A DNA stretch of 40,700 bases from Bacillota bacterium (lineage in GTDB: Bacteria > Bacillota > Clostridia > Oscillospirales > Ruminococcaceae): NCBI GenBank assembly GCA_023431215.1, contig JAEYXR010000027.1, positions 1 through 40,700 on the forward strand, written 5' to 3'. The notes under the pieces were generated by a model, which ran no database searches, was not told the DNA's origin, and saw nothing but the letters and a program-made list of their open reading frames with translations. Shown piece after piece: positions 14,017 through 23,129 of this stretch (position 1 is the stretch's first letter; each line of letters opens with the position of its first letter). Both the position numbers and the translations under genes were made by a program.

Positions 14017-15372
14017 TCATTTTCTCCCAAAGACTGCTTGAAGACTGGTGTATCCGTATTTTTTTTGATATTTTTGCAACAACATGAGTGAAATGATGAA
14101 GCTAATTATTTCAGCAATCGGAACAGCCAGCCAGATCCCATAGATGCCCCAAGCCAGAGGAAGACTGTTGAGTAAGACCGGTAAAAATACAAAGGCAAAT
14201 AGAAACGACATCAACGCAGAGAGTTTGCCATTGTTTAAAGCCGAAAACAGTGTGGAAGCAAAAACATTGATGCCCGCAAACCAATAAGAAAAAGAAAAGA
14301 AAAAGATACCCCGTTTGGCTAACAAGAATACAGTAGAGGTATCACTAGAAAAAAGTCGGGCGATGCCACCTGCCATGACGCAGGATGTACCAAAGATAAA
14401 ACAAGAACCGATAAGGACTACTCGCATAGAAGTTTTAAACAGCAGTTGAAGCTGCGATTTGTCGCCACATCCGTAGTTGTAGCTAATAATGGGAGCTATA
14501 CCACTGGCATACCCGGAAAAAATGGAATTGAGTAAAAAACGCGAGTACAATACGATGGTGCCAGCGGCAATTCCATCGCCGCCGACATAACGGATCATAG
14601 TGATATTAAAGAGCCAAGTTATCATGGCAGAGGCAAAATTGATAATCATAGGGGAGCTGCCGTTAAGGCAGCTTTCTTTTATGGTGTGCCGGGAAAAGCG
14701 AGGTATTACATAGTAAAGCACCTGTCCCTTTTTACGCCAGAAGCTAATTAGGCCCACCCCAGCAGGAACAGAATATCCGATACCGGTTGCCAGTGCTGCG
14801 CCAGCTATACCCATACCAAGCGGCTTCATAAAAATATAATCTAAAATGATATTTAAGACACCACCGATAACGGTACAGTATAACCCCAGCTTTGGATGGC
14901 CCGCGGTGACATAAAAATATTGAAAGGCCACCTGCAGCATACAGGCCGGCGCAAAGCAAACCAGTACACGGTAATATTGATAGGCATAAAAAAATAACTC
15001 ACCGGATGCACCAAGAGCTGCCAAAATTTCGTTTGAAAAAAGGATTCCCACTGCGGCTGCACCAATACCGACGATGAGCATCATAAGCACCAGCAGAGAA
15101 AAATCCCCTCTGGCTTCGGCGCTTTTTCCTTCGCCCAATTTGCGAGAAATAACCGTACTTCCCCCGGCGCTTAGCAGAATAGAAATTGCAATTAGGCCGC
15201 TCAAAGCAGGAATAACAAGGTTTAGTCCTGAAAGTGCTTTTTCATTCTCAAAGTTTGCAATAAAGATACCATCTACCATGGTGTAAATAGATAGAAAAAT
15301 CATCATGACAATGGTAGGTAAAGAAAACTTGAGTAATGACCCGGCAGTGTGTTTTTGCATTAATTGATTCAT
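14017..15372 (-). CDS. MATE-family multidrug/organic cation efflux transporter
   Basis: A 451-residue protein with twelve membrane segments in two halves. The first half opens MNQLMQKHTAGSLLKFSLPTIVMMIFLSIYTMVDGIFIANF, the MATE signature (DGIFI), followed by ALSGLNLVIPALSG, and AGHPKLGLYCTVIGGVLNIILDYIF closes it. The second half has GIAPIISYNYGCGD. DinF/NorM-like proteins exchange drugs or cations for sodium or protons. ATG 15372 lies about 16 nt after AAGGAG, longer than ideal, so the true start could differ. The upstream region holds inverted repeats that may be regulator sites. Confidence 0.9.
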   Translation of the reverse strand: MNQLMQKHTAGSLLKFSLPTIVMMIFLSIYTMVDGIFIANFENEKALSGLNLVIPALSGLIAISILLSAGGSTVISRKLGEGKSAEARGDFSLLVLMMLIVGIGAAAVGILFSNEILAALGASGELFFYAYQYYRVLVCFAPACMLQVAFQYFYVTAGHPKLGLYCTVIGGVLNIILDYIFMKPLGMGIAGAALATGIGYSVPAGVGLISFWRKKGQVLYYVIPRFSRHTIKESCLNGSSPMIINFASAMITWLFNITMIRYVGGDGIAAGTIVLYSRFLLNSIFSGYASGIAPIISYNYGCGDKSQLQLLFKTSMRVVLIGSCFIFGTSCVMAGGIARLFSSDTSTVFLLAKRGIFFFSFSYWFAGINVFASTLFSALNNGKLSALMSFLFAFVFLPVLLNSLPLAWGIYGIWLAVPIAEIISFIISLMLLQKYQKKYGYTSLQAVFGRK

Positions 15373-15682
15373 TTTTTTTAAAATAGTACTCCTTCTGCCT
15401 ATATTTGTTTGTTGTGCGGTAACCTGATGAAAACTTTACTTTCTTTATATGGTAGCATGGTGGTTACCATACATTTACTCCTTATAATTTAGTATGGAGG
15501 CCATATTAGAGGAAAGCTGAGGCCAATGAAAAATAAGACCTTGATTTTTTGAATCATACAAGAGGAGCAGGGCACAGTCAAGGGTTTATCGGTAACATGC
15601 ACATAATTGCAGCGATTTTTTGCATATTTTTGCTCGTCAAAATTATAACGAACAAAACGTTTGTGCATCTTAGATTTTTTTA
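15373..15682. other. divergent intergenic region between MATE and the sugar operon
   Basis: No gene. On the MATE side, TATGGTA (15448-15454) faces TACCATA (15465-15471), and TATGG-AGG-CCATA lies about 22 bp further out. These repeated TATGG half-sites are a plausible operator cluster for an unlinked regulator of the efflux gene. The remainder is AT-rich promoter-like DNA. Confidence 0.4.
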
Positions 15683-15746
15683 TTGATTTTTGTTAGTTAA
15701 TTTTGTTATGCTACGTTCAGATGCAATAATGTGTTGCACATTTGTG
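15683..15746 (+). promoter_or_regulatory. promoter of the sugar operon with adjacent candidate operator
   Basis: TTGATT (15683-15688) and TATGCT (15707-15712) are 18 bp apart, with a predicted start near 15719. TTGCACATTTGTG (15734-15746) sits just downstream, where a repressor would block elongation. The SorC-family regulator encoded in the operon is the natural candidate to bind here (inference). Confidence 0.45.
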
Positions 15747-15784
15747 TAAAAACAACTGCAAACTAGGTAGAGGGAGTTGTTAAT

Positions 15785-16771
15785 GTGAAAACAGCACTCA
15801 TTTATAACCACAATGCCGGCAAAGGCTTACCACATCAACAAGTGATTGATAGAGTAGCAAGCTTTTTCAGTGGGGATGAACTATTGGTGACACAGCCTGA
15901 CTATTGCATCGACAAATGTACAACAAGGCTGGTAGCATACACCCCTGAGGATTCATCTTATTGGGGCAGAATATTGGCTCAGGTAAAGGCATTGGTTGAC
16001 GCTGGGGCCCAAAGATTTGTATGTATCGGCGGAGACGGCACAGCCACCTATGTCAGCACCGCACTGTTTACTTTGCATGCTTCACTTCCCATTTTTGGAA
16101 TAGCTGGCGGTACGGCTAATGTTGGCCCAGTTATCTCTGCCACTTTTGCCGAACTGGAGCACAAAACTGTTGCCGATACCTATGAAACAAGCCATGATGG
16201 TTTGCTGGTTTGGAATCATGAGAAGCTTTATTCCTGCGCTTTTAACGATGTGGTAATAGGTGATACATTTTTAGCAACCATTGATGGCAAGCCGGTAAAC
16301 GCATCGGTGACACAGCTGATCAATCACAACCAAGTGCAAAAGCAAAAACCCAGCGAAGATACCATCGCACCCAATTTTCATGTGGTATTAAACGGAACCC
16401 CGATTTTGCCAGCACTCAGCGGCATTAAACAAATTATTGTTTCAAGCGCCGCCAAAGACAATCTTTACGGTAGAGCAATTTATGGCGCTTTGGGTAAGTG
16501 CAGGTGGCAGGACAAGAACGGAGTTATCGCATTGTGTGACCATGTCGCAGTGACATTTGATGATAACGATGCCGGAACCCAATGTTTCTCCACCATGCAA
16601 TACCTAATATTTTCGGATCAGGACGAGGTGATTCTCACAGGCTTTTGCTCAAATGCTTGTCTTATATGTGATGGCAACCCGTACTTACTGAAGGGTCAAT
16701 CCATCCGCATTCAATATGTAAAAAATCTGGTTAAGACTATGCAGCTTATAAAGGAGAGCACAGATCGATGA
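15785..16771 (+). CDS. AcoX/NAD-kinase-like ATP-dependent kinase
   Basis: A 328-residue protein of the ATP-NAD kinase fold (COG3199/AcoX-like). The nucleotide-binding loop FVCIGGDGTATYVSTAL has GGDGT at 82-86. The second conserved block is GIAGGTANVGP (105-115), and SCAFNDVVIGDTF follows (about 150-162). Housekeeping NAD kinases normally lie elsewhere and are shorter; a copy that heads a sugar-transport operon is likely to have a specialised acceptor such as a polyol, sugar or dinucleotide. GTG 15785 is preceded by AGGGAG at 8 nt. The stop overlaps the first permease gene (ATGA), so expression is coupled. NAD phosphorylation is possible but not required by the context. Confidence 0.65.
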   Translation: MKTALIYNHNAGKGLPHQQVIDRVASFFSGDELLVTQPDYCIDKCTTRLVAYTPEDSSYWGRILAQVKALVDAGAQRFVCIGGDGTATYVSTALFTLHASLPIFGIAGGTANVGPVISATFAELEHKTVADTYETSHDGLLVWNHEKLYSCAFNDVVIGDTFLATIDGKPVNASVTQLINHNQVQKQKPSEDTIAPNFHVVLNGTPILPALSGIKQIIVSSAAKDNLYGRAIYGALGKCRWQDKNGVIALCDHVAVTFDDNDAGTQCFSTMQYLIFSDQDEVILTGFCSNACLICDGNPYLLKGQSIRIQYVKNLVKTMQLIKESTDR

Positions 16772-17676
16772 AAAATAAGTTTATGTTTTTAGGCCAGCGG
16801 TATGACACCGGTGAAGTAATTACCGCATATATCCTGCTGATCCCTACCATGGTCACCATGTTGTTTTTGTTTGTGGTGCCCATTGTGCAGGTTGTTATCA
16901 TGAGCTTCACCGACTACCGCCTGACAACCGGCGTCATGAATTTTAACGGGCTGACAAATTATAAGTACTTATTTACCGATGCCAAATTTGGCAAGGCAAT
17001 GCTTAACACGGCAACCTTCGCCGTTTTTAAGCTTACGTTGGATGTTGTGCTGGGCTTGGGTGTGGCATTGATGCTGGATTCTAAAGTGATCTGCCGCCGC
17101 GCTATGCGTACCATCTATTTTTCGCCTGTGGTGGTGCCTGTCGTTGCCTGCAGCTTGATTTGGCTGTGGTTCTACGACCCGGGCATCGGCCCTTTAAATC
17201 AAATCCTTACCGCCCTAGGCCTGGAGCCTTTAAAATGGTTGTATAGCGAATCCACAGCAATGCTATCCATTATTATCTTCTCGGTGTGGCATGGCCTGGG
17301 CTACAATGTGATTTTACTGTTGGCCGGTTTGCAGAATATTCCTGAAACCTGCATAGAAGCGGCCAAGGTGGAAGGTGCCAATGAGTGGACCATTATTCGT
17401 CGCATCAAGCTGCCCCTGCTTTCTCCTGTCATCTCTTTTGTTATTATGATGGGCATTATCAATGCATTTAAGGCTTTCTCTGAGGTGAACGTGATGACCC
17501 CGGACGGTGGACCGGGATACTCCACCGCAATGGCTGTTAACTATATTTACGAGCAGGCATTTACCAACGGCCGCATGGGACGTGGTGCGGCTGCTTCGCT
17601 GATACTTTTTGCTGTCATCTTTATTTTAACCATGCTGAAAAATAAAGTTGGAAACAAAAACGTAGAAGAAGGTTAA
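16768..17676 (+). CDS. CUT1 sugar ABC transporter permease (MalF/UgpA type)
   Basis: A 302-residue inner-membrane permease with six predicted segments. The cytoplasmic EAA loop is EAAKVEGANEWTIIRRIKLP (about 191-210), which docks with the ATPase. The partner permease and the substrate-binding lipoprotein follow. The start overlaps the kinase gene by 4 nt. No ATPase gene lies in the operon; CUT1 systems of Firmicutes often share a common MsmX-like ATPase encoded elsewhere. Confidence 0.92.
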   Translation: MKNKFMFLGQRYDTGEVITAYILLIPTMVTMLFLFVVPIVQVVIMSFTDYRLTTGVMNFNGLTNYKYLFTDAKFGKAMLNTATFAVFKLTLDVVLGLGVALMLDSKVICRRAMRTIYFSPVVVPVVACSLIWLWFYDPGIGPLNQILTALGLEPLKWLYSESTAMLSIIIFSVWHGLGYNVILLLAGLQNIPETCIEAAKVEGANEWTIIRRIKLPLLSPVISFVIMMGIINAFKAFSEVNVMTPDGGPGYSTAMAVNYIYEQAFTNGRMGRGAAASLILFAVIFILTMLKNKVGNKNVEEG

Positions 17677-17694
17677 ATAGAAAGGTTATAAGCG

Positions 17695-18522
17695 ATGAAG
17701 AAAAAACTAAAGCATACATATGCCATTGCCCCCTCCATTGTCTTAATCATCGGCTCAATTATTATGATTTTCCCCTTTGTGTGGATGCTGTTTTCTGCGT
17801 TTAAATCCAACGCCGATGTCTATGCCTATCCACCAAAGTGGCTTCCCAGCAGCTGGAGCTTGGATAACTTTAAAAAAGTATTTGATATGATTCCCTTTGG
17901 TATGTACTACTTTAACAGTATCTTTACCTCCGTCATGCAAACCCTCATTCAAATTTCTATCTCTGTTTTGGGTGCCTATGCCATTGCCAAGCTCCGTTTC
18001 CCCGGCAAACAGGCAGTGACCACCTTTATTCAATCCAGTATGTTTGTTCCTACTGTTGTTACCATTATCCCCATGTTCTTTATGATTAGCAAAATGGGAC
18101 TGGTAAACACCTATGCGGGTATCATTCTGCCGCAGGTTTTTAGTGCATTTACCACCATGTTGATCATTTCTTTTTTTGTTACCATTCCCAACGATTTGTT
18201 AGAAGCGGCGCGCATTGACGGCTGCGGATATTTTAGAATCTTATTTTCTGTTATGATCCCCAACGCAAAATCCGGCATTGCAACTGCGTCTCTGTTCTCC
18301 TTCCTGGGTCATTGGAAGAGCTATCAATGGCCTCTCATCGTTACCAACTCCGCAAACCTGCGAACACTGCCTATTGGAATGAAATATCTGGTTCAGGAAA
18401 GTTCAAGCGAATATCAAGTGATGATGGCAGCTGCCTTAATGACTGTGCTTCCCATTTTAATTCTCTATGTCATTTATGAAAAACAACTGGTGAAGTCGAT
18501 TACCCTGACGGGTATTAAATAG
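17695..18522 (+). CDS. CUT1 sugar ABC transporter permease (MalG/UgpE type)
   Basis: A 275-residue permease with six segments. It has the N-terminal MalG-type start (IIMIFPFVWMLFSAFKS), the large periplasmic-side segment YPPKWLPSSWSLDNF, and the EAA loop EAARIDGCGYFRILFSVMIP (about 166-185). It lies 18 bp after the first permease with AGAAAGG as ribosome site. Together they form the membrane channel for the lipoprotein encoded next. Confidence 0.92.
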   Translation: MKKKLKHTYAIAPSIVLIIGSIIMIFPFVWMLFSAFKSNADVYAYPPKWLPSSWSLDNFKKVFDMIPFGMYYFNSIFTSVMQTLIQISISVLGAYAIAKLRFPGKQAVTTFIQSSMFVPTVVTIIPMFFMISKMGLVNTYAGIILPQVFSAFTTMLIISFFVTIPNDLLEAARIDGCGYFRILFSVMIPNAKSGIATASLFSFLGHWKSYQWPLIVTNSANLRTLPIGMKYLVQESSSEYQVMMAAALMTVLPILILYVIYEKQLVKSITLTGIK

Positions 18523-18548
18523 AAAATACATAAAAGAAAGGTATGACA

Positions 18549-19886
18549 ATGATGAATATGAAGATTATTTCCTTTGTATTAGCAGTTACCTTGCTGTTGA
18601 GCTTGGTAGGTTGCGGCTCCGGAGTGCCGGTTTCCTCCTCTGCCGTTGCAAGCAGCAGCACCGAACCTGTTGACGACAGCAGCACAGACAACCCCGCCTT
18701 TACCAAGCCCACCGGCAATGTCAGCATCAGTGTATGGTATGCTATCTCCGGCGCAAGCGGCGAAGCCTTTGCTGCAAAGGTAGAGGAATATCAAAAATTA
18801 AACCCCAATATTAGTATCGAGGTGGTTTATACCGGCAGCTATGCCGATACTGCCGCTAAGGTGAGTGCAAATTTGGCTACCAACTCTGCACCTGACGTTG
18901 CTTTGATGGCTGCAGGACCTCTTTACACAGGCTCCCGCAACGATTACACCATTGAAGAATTGATCAAAGACCCCGATTTTGACAAAGAAGACATCTATGA
19001 CGGCGTTTGGGAATATGCCATGTTCAACGGCCGTATTTGCGCCATTCCCTATGGCATTTCTACCCCTGTGCTATTCTACAATAAGGCCATTACAGAGGCT
19101 GCCGGCATTGATATGGAAAAGGACACTCCCAAAACCTGGGATGAGCTGTATGCCTTGGCCGAAAAAGCGCAGAAGAATGGCAATGCCAACGGCTCCAGTG
19201 CCTTCTATGGCTTTGAAGTTTCCGATGCGCCTTGGCTGTTTAAAACCATGCTGAGCCAAAACGGCAATGGAGTCATCAAATCTGAAAACGACAAAATTTC
19301 TCCTGTCTACAACGAGCAGTCTGCTGTTGAGGTTGCTGATTTTTGGCAGAAGCTGGTGAACAATGGCCTGATGCCCGCTGGTGAACACGCAAATGCCGAA
19401 AAAACCTTCCTCGCAGGTAACTCTGCCTTTATGGTAGCAAGCTCCGTTCGTGTTGCCCGCTGGTCTGCTGACCCTGTCATTGATTTCGGTGTTATCCCCA
19501 TGCCTGCGTTTAAAGAAGAAAAGGTGGCCTTGGGAGGTAACGTTCTCGTCACTTTCTCCAAGGATGCTGACAAGCTGGCAGCCAGCTGGGATCTCATCAA
19601 GTTCTTAACCAATGTAGACAACCACACCGAGTTCGCCCTTGAGACCGGCTACCTGCCTATTCATAAATCTGCCATGGATACCGATGGGGTAAAGAGCGCC
19701 ATTACCCAAGACCCTCGTCGTCAGGTCGCCTACAATCAATTGGTAAACGCTTGGGCTTACTGGCACTTTGATGAGATGGGTACCATGGACTCTATTTTGG
19801 GTAGTACGATCCAGAATATTGAAAAGGGTGGCGATACAAAGACCATTCTGGATCAAGCCGTCAACGACCTGAACCGCGAAATGTAA
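18549..19886 (+). CDS. CUT1 ABC transporter substrate-binding lipoprotein
   Basis: A family-1 extracellular solute-binding protein of 445 residues. The N-terminus is a lipoprotein signal: charged start, hydrophobic core SFVLAVTLLLSLVG, lipobox LVGC with Cys22, then a Ser-rich linker (SSSAVASSSTEP). The mature part has GNVSISVWYAISGASGEAF and the UgpB/MalE-like segments SANLATNSAPDVALM and LFYNKAITEAAGIDMEKDTPKTWDEL. Anchored outside the membrane, it should capture the transported sugar, oligosaccharide or glycerophosphodiester. ATG 18549 is preferred (AAAGG 7 nt upstream); ATG 18543 gives two more residues. A stable hairpin follows the stop. Confidence 0.92.
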   Translation: MMNMKIISFVLAVTLLLSLVGCGSGVPVSSSAVASSSTEPVDDSSTDNPAFTKPTGNVSISVWYAISGASGEAFAAKVEEYQKLNPNISIEVVYTGSYADTAAKVSANLATNSAPDVALMAAGPLYTGSRNDYTIEELIKDPDFDKEDIYDGVWEYAMFNGRICAIPYGISTPVLFYNKAITEAAGIDMEKDTPKTWDELYALAEKAQKNGNANGSSAFYGFEVSDAPWLFKTMLSQNGNGVIKSENDKISPVYNEQSAVEVADFWQKLVNNGLMPAGEHANAEKTFLAGNSAFMVASSVRVARWSADPVIDFGVIPMPAFKEEKVALGGNVLVTFSKDADKLAASWDLIKFLTNVDNHTEFALETGYLPIHKSAMDTDGVKSAITQDPRRQVAYNQLVNAWAYWHFDEMGTMDSILGSTIQNIEKGGDTKTILDQAVNDLNREM

Positions 19887-19906
19887 TCATAGCCTTGCAG
19901 CACATA

Positions 19907-19940
19907 GGAAGCCTATATCAGCACGAGGATATAGGCTTCC
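19907..19940 (+). other. intercistronic stem-loop after the binding-protein gene
   Basis: A perfect 13-bp stem (19907-19919 with 19928-19940: GGAAGCCTATATC / GATATAGGCTTCC) has an 8-nt loop and no T-run. Such hairpins after a binding-protein gene commonly protect the upstream mRNA from 3' exonucleases, raising its level relative to downstream enzymes. That role is inferred here. Confidence 0.6.
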
Positions 19941-19961
19941 CATTGAGGAGAGGATACAACC

Positions 19962-20945
19962 TTGAAGCTTTTTGAAGAAATTTTAGAAGCATTGGCAGTG
20001 GGCGATGCAATGGGGATGCCTACTGAATTTATGACACAGAAGGATATTGATCAGGTGTTTCCCACCATACAAGGCCTTCTCGATCCTTCTTACTCCTACA
20101 CGCACAGTGAGCTTCCCTTTGCCAGTGTTACTGATGACACCGAGCAAAATCTCTATTTGATTCATGCCTATCTTGCCAGTAAAGCAATCACTGTTGAAAA
20201 CTCCTCCGCAGCGCTTTCTAAGTGGGTGGTAGAGTGTGATGCCATTGCTAAAAAATACATAGGGCCAAGCTCTTTGTGTGCGCTAAAGGCCATTGAAGAG
20301 GGGGCAGACCCCTATTTTGCCGGCAAGAACGGAACAACCTGTGGTGGCATCATGCGTACACCGGCGCTGGTGTTATGTTCGGGTAATGCAGGTAAAGAAG
20401 CCCTGCTGCAAAATATTAAAAATGGCTGCATACCCACGCATCACACCTCCCAGGCAATTGAGGCTGCGGCGGCATATGGCTTTGCACTGCACAGTGCCAT
20501 ACTTGGCAAAGAGCTGGAAGAAATTTTAGGGGCTGCCCAAACTGGTGCGGCGATGGCGTTGGACAGTATGGAGTATGTTGCGTGTGCCCCAAGCTGCAGC
20601 TGCAGACTGCAAAGGCTGCTGCAAACAGTCACGCCACAAACCACGCCCCATCAGCTGCGGGAGGATTTGTTCTATTTTTATGGAACAGGCTTGGAGTCTG
20701 TGGATATCTTCACCGCTGTTTTTGCCACCTTCCTTTTGGCACAAAAGGATGTTTTTAGGGCAATCTGCTTTGCGTCAGGCTTGGGTGGCGACACAGATAC
20801 CATCGCAGCTTTGGCGGGTGCCCTATGCACCGCCTATGCAGGAACACACAATATTCCGCAGGCGATTACACAGAAGGTACTGGAAGAGAACCAGTTAGAC
20901 ATTTGCGCCGTAGCGCGGCAGCTGCAACATATCTTTTGGCAATAA
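19962..20945 (+). CDS. ADP-ribosylglycohydrolase-family enzyme
   Basis: A 327-residue protein of the ADP-ribosyl hydrolase (DraG/ARH) family. It has LAVGDAMGMPTEF (11-23), the metal motif TDDTE (57-61), and the second metal motif GLGGDTDTIAALAGAL (275-280 for GGDTDT). These residues bind the two Mg2+ ions in known members, which hydrolyse N- or O-glycosidic bonds to ADP-ribose or related ribosides. All key acidic residues are present, so it should be active. It starts at TTG with GAGGAGAGG upstream. Within a sugar-uptake operon it is more likely to cleave an imported riboside-like substrate than to regulate protein ADP-ribosylation; that is inference. Confidence 0.88.
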   Translation: MKLFEEILEALAVGDAMGMPTEFMTQKDIDQVFPTIQGLLDPSYSYTHSELPFASVTDDTEQNLYLIHAYLASKAITVENSSAALSKWVVECDAIAKKYIGPSSLCALKAIEEGADPYFAGKNGTTCGGIMRTPALVLCSGNAGKEALLQNIKNGCIPTHHTSQAIEAAAAYGFALHSAILGKELEEILGAAQTGAAMALDSMEYVACAPSCSCRLQRLLQTVTPQTTPHQLREDLFYFYGTGLESVDIFTAVFATFLLAQKDVFRAICFASGLGGDTDTIAALAGALCTAYAGTHNIPQAITQKVLEENQLDICAVARQLQHIFWQ

Positions 20946-20957
20946 GGTGGTACGAAG

Positions 20958-22118
20958 ATGTCTTATCAAGGATTTGAGCTTTCCTCTAAAACAACCTATA
21001 TTTTTACAACGGACGCTGTTTCGGCACTGAAAAATCAGCTGAAAGGATATCATCCCCGCAAGCTGTTTATCATCACCAGCGATGCAGCCTTACCCATCGT
21101 TAGCCAGGTTACCTCTGCGCTGGGTAAGCTTGAGCTTTCCTTTGTGCTATGCGCAGACTGTATGTCCAACCCAACAGAGGTATTTGTCAATAGCTGTGCA
21201 GCACACTTGGTAGAGGAGCAATGTGATTTTGTGCTGGGTATTGGCGGCGGCAGTGTGATTGATGCAGCAAAAGCGACGGCACTTTTGGCTGCAAACCCCC
21301 AGGACAGCAAGCTATGGGATTATGTCACCTACCAAAAAGCCCCTGTCAATGCGGCAATGCCGCTGGGCCTCATTGTAACCATTCCGTCTACCGGAAGTGA
21401 GTCCAATGCCAGCGCCGTTATTAGCAATGAGTCGTTAGGCGAAAAGCTGATTTATACGCAAGAAACAATGCAGCCTGCATTTTCTATTACATCACCAGCC
21501 CTGACCTATACATTACCGGCAAAACCGGCAGGTGCAGGCATTGTTGACATATTTTCTCACTTAATGGAGCAATACCTACATAATGACAGCAATGTGGATG
21601 TCAGCGACAATATGCTGTTGGGTGTTATGAAGGCGGTTGTAAAATGGGGCAAAACCGCAGTAGAGCAGCCGGACTGCTATGATGCAAAAGCGAATCTGCT
21701 GTTTGCAAGCTACCTGGCAATGAGCAAGGTTCTGGGCTGTGGTCACAGCGAAAACTGGATTTCTCATTTTGTAGAACACGCAATTTCGGCTAAATTTGGC
21801 ATTGCCCATGGCGCGGGAATGGCAATTGTTATGCCGGTGTACATCAGCATGATTACAGATCGGGACCGCTTTGGGCGCCTACAACGACTGAAGGATGAGG
21901 TGTTTGGCGAGGCAGAGGGCGATGCTGCAGAGCTGGTAAAACAATTTTTTTCTTCTCTGGGTATGCCTGTTTCTTTGCAGGCAGCTGCCATCACATTGGA
22001 TGAAGATGATGCAAAGGAGTGTGCCCAAAAGGCTTTGCCCTACGGTACTGTAGAAATTGAGGGCTATTCTCCGTTTACCCAAGAGAGTGTTTTAGAACTG
22101 CTAAATCTGGCAAAATAA
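20958..22118 (+). CDS. iron-containing (group III) alcohol dehydrogenase
   Basis: A 386-residue protein. The NAD(P)-binding motif GIGGGSVIDAAKA (about 94-106) is followed by PSTGSESNASAVISN (about 139-153), where the family has TGSE, and by the metal site formed by D and H in GIVDIFSHLMEQY, H in SHFVEHAIS and H in IAHGAGMAIVMP. Family members interconvert alcohols or polyols and carbonyl compounds with NAD(P). It resembles the BdhA/YqhD-like group rather than AdhE. It starts 12 bp after the hydrolase stop with AAGGTGG upstream, so it is co-translated in the operon. Substrate unknown. Confidence 0.9.
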   Translation: MSYQGFELSSKTTYIFTTDAVSALKNQLKGYHPRKLFIITSDAALPIVSQVTSALGKLELSFVLCADCMSNPTEVFVNSCAAHLVEEQCDFVLGIGGGSVIDAAKATALLAANPQDSKLWDYVTYQKAPVNAAMPLGLIVTIPSTGSESNASAVISNESLGEKLIYTQETMQPAFSITSPALTYTLPAKPAGAGIVDIFSHLMEQYLHNDSNVDVSDNMLLGVMKAVVKWGKTAVEQPDCYDAKANLLFASYLAMSKVLGCGHSENWISHFVEHAISAKFGIAHGAGMAIVMPVYISMITDRDRFGRLQRLKDEVFGEAEGDAAELVKQFFSSLGMPVSLQAAAITLDEDDAKECAQKALPYGTVEIEGYSPFTQESVLELLNLAK

Positions 22119-22152
22119 TCCATGCTTAAAACTAAGGGGAGGGTATTTTTGT

Positions 22153-23118
22153 ATGGAGCGAAACTCAGATTATACTTTGCTATACCGAATTGCCAAGGCG
22201 TATTACAGTGATAAAAAGACGCAGCAGGAAATTGCAGATGTCGAAAATTTTTCACGTTCTCAAATCTCTCGTTTACTGCAAAAGGCCTTAGACGAGGAGA
22301 TTGTAACCTATCAAGTGAAGGTGCCATCCTCCATTGATGAGCAGGCACTGTCACAACAGCTTTGCCAACACTTGAAGATTGAACGTGTGGTGCTGATACC
22401 TTCCTTTTATCAAGATCATACAAAGGTAAGCAGCGATGATGTTACAAAAAATTTAACGCTGGGGGCAAGTGAAAAAATACCACAGCTGCTGGGTGATTGC
22501 AAAAACATTGGCGTGGGCTGGGGCAATGCCGTTTACAACACGGCGCTCTATCTGCCGACAATTCATGATTCCATTCAAAGAACCTTTGTGCCCTTGATTG
22601 GTCTTTCCGGCGATAACAATCCAGCCCTACAGATTAACACCATTGTAGACCGGTTTGGCGAGCGGTTTTTTGCAGAAAGAAATTATATCAACCTACAGTC
22701 CCTGCAAAAAAAGAGCGCCATTACCGAAGGGGCTTTGGAGCCGGCCAGAGCCACCATGGAAAAGTGGATGGAGCTGGATGCCGCCATTATCGGTATTGGC
22801 TGCGCCCCTGCCAATGCAAAAACCATGATTTCTGAGTTTTCACCTCTATATAGAAAACAAGTGCAAACCTCGGGTACGGTGGGTGATATTTTATCTCATT
22901 TTTTCTATCAAGACGGCAGAGTGTTTGACATGGATCAGCAATATAATTTGCTGGCCTTTGATATTAACAAGCTGACTTCTGTTAAAAATGTAATTGCCAT
23001 TGCTGCCGGCTGGAACAAGTGCATTCCCATTCAGGTTGCCGCACGTCTTGGTTACATCAAAACATTGGTTACCGATTTTGATACTGCAAGGGCTATTTTA
23101 AATAATGAACATGATTAG
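22153..23118 (+). CDS. SorC-family sugar-binding transcriptional regulator
   Basis: A 321-residue regulator. The N-terminal helix-turn-helix is TQQEIADVENFSRSQISRLLQKALDEEIV (about 24-52). The C-terminal sugar-phosphate isomerase-like effector domain includes NIGVGWGNAVYNTA (about 114-127), IGLSGDNNP and AAIIGIGCA. SorC/DeoR-type proteins sense phosphorylated sugars made by the pathway they control; LsrR and CggR are members. ATG 22153 has GGGGAGGG 9 nt upstream. Lying inside the operon, it probably autoregulates it. The effector would be the phosphorylated intermediate produced by the upstream kinase. Confidence 0.9.
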   Translation: MERNSDYTLLYRIAKAYYSDKKTQQEIADVENFSRSQISRLLQKALDEEIVTYQVKVPSSIDEQALSQQLCQHLKIERVVLIPSFYQDHTKVSSDDVTKNLTLGASEKIPQLLGDCKNIGVGWGNAVYNTALYLPTIHDSIQRTFVPLIGLSGDNNPALQINTIVDRFGERFFAERNYINLQSLQKKSAITEGALEPARATMEKWMELDAAIIGIGCAPANAKTMISEFSPLYRKQVQTSGTVGDILSHFFYQDGRVFDMDQQYNLLAFDINKLTSVKNVIAIAAGWNKCIPIQVAARLGYIKTLVTDFDTARAILNNEHD

Positions 23119-23129
23119 GAGAACAAACG

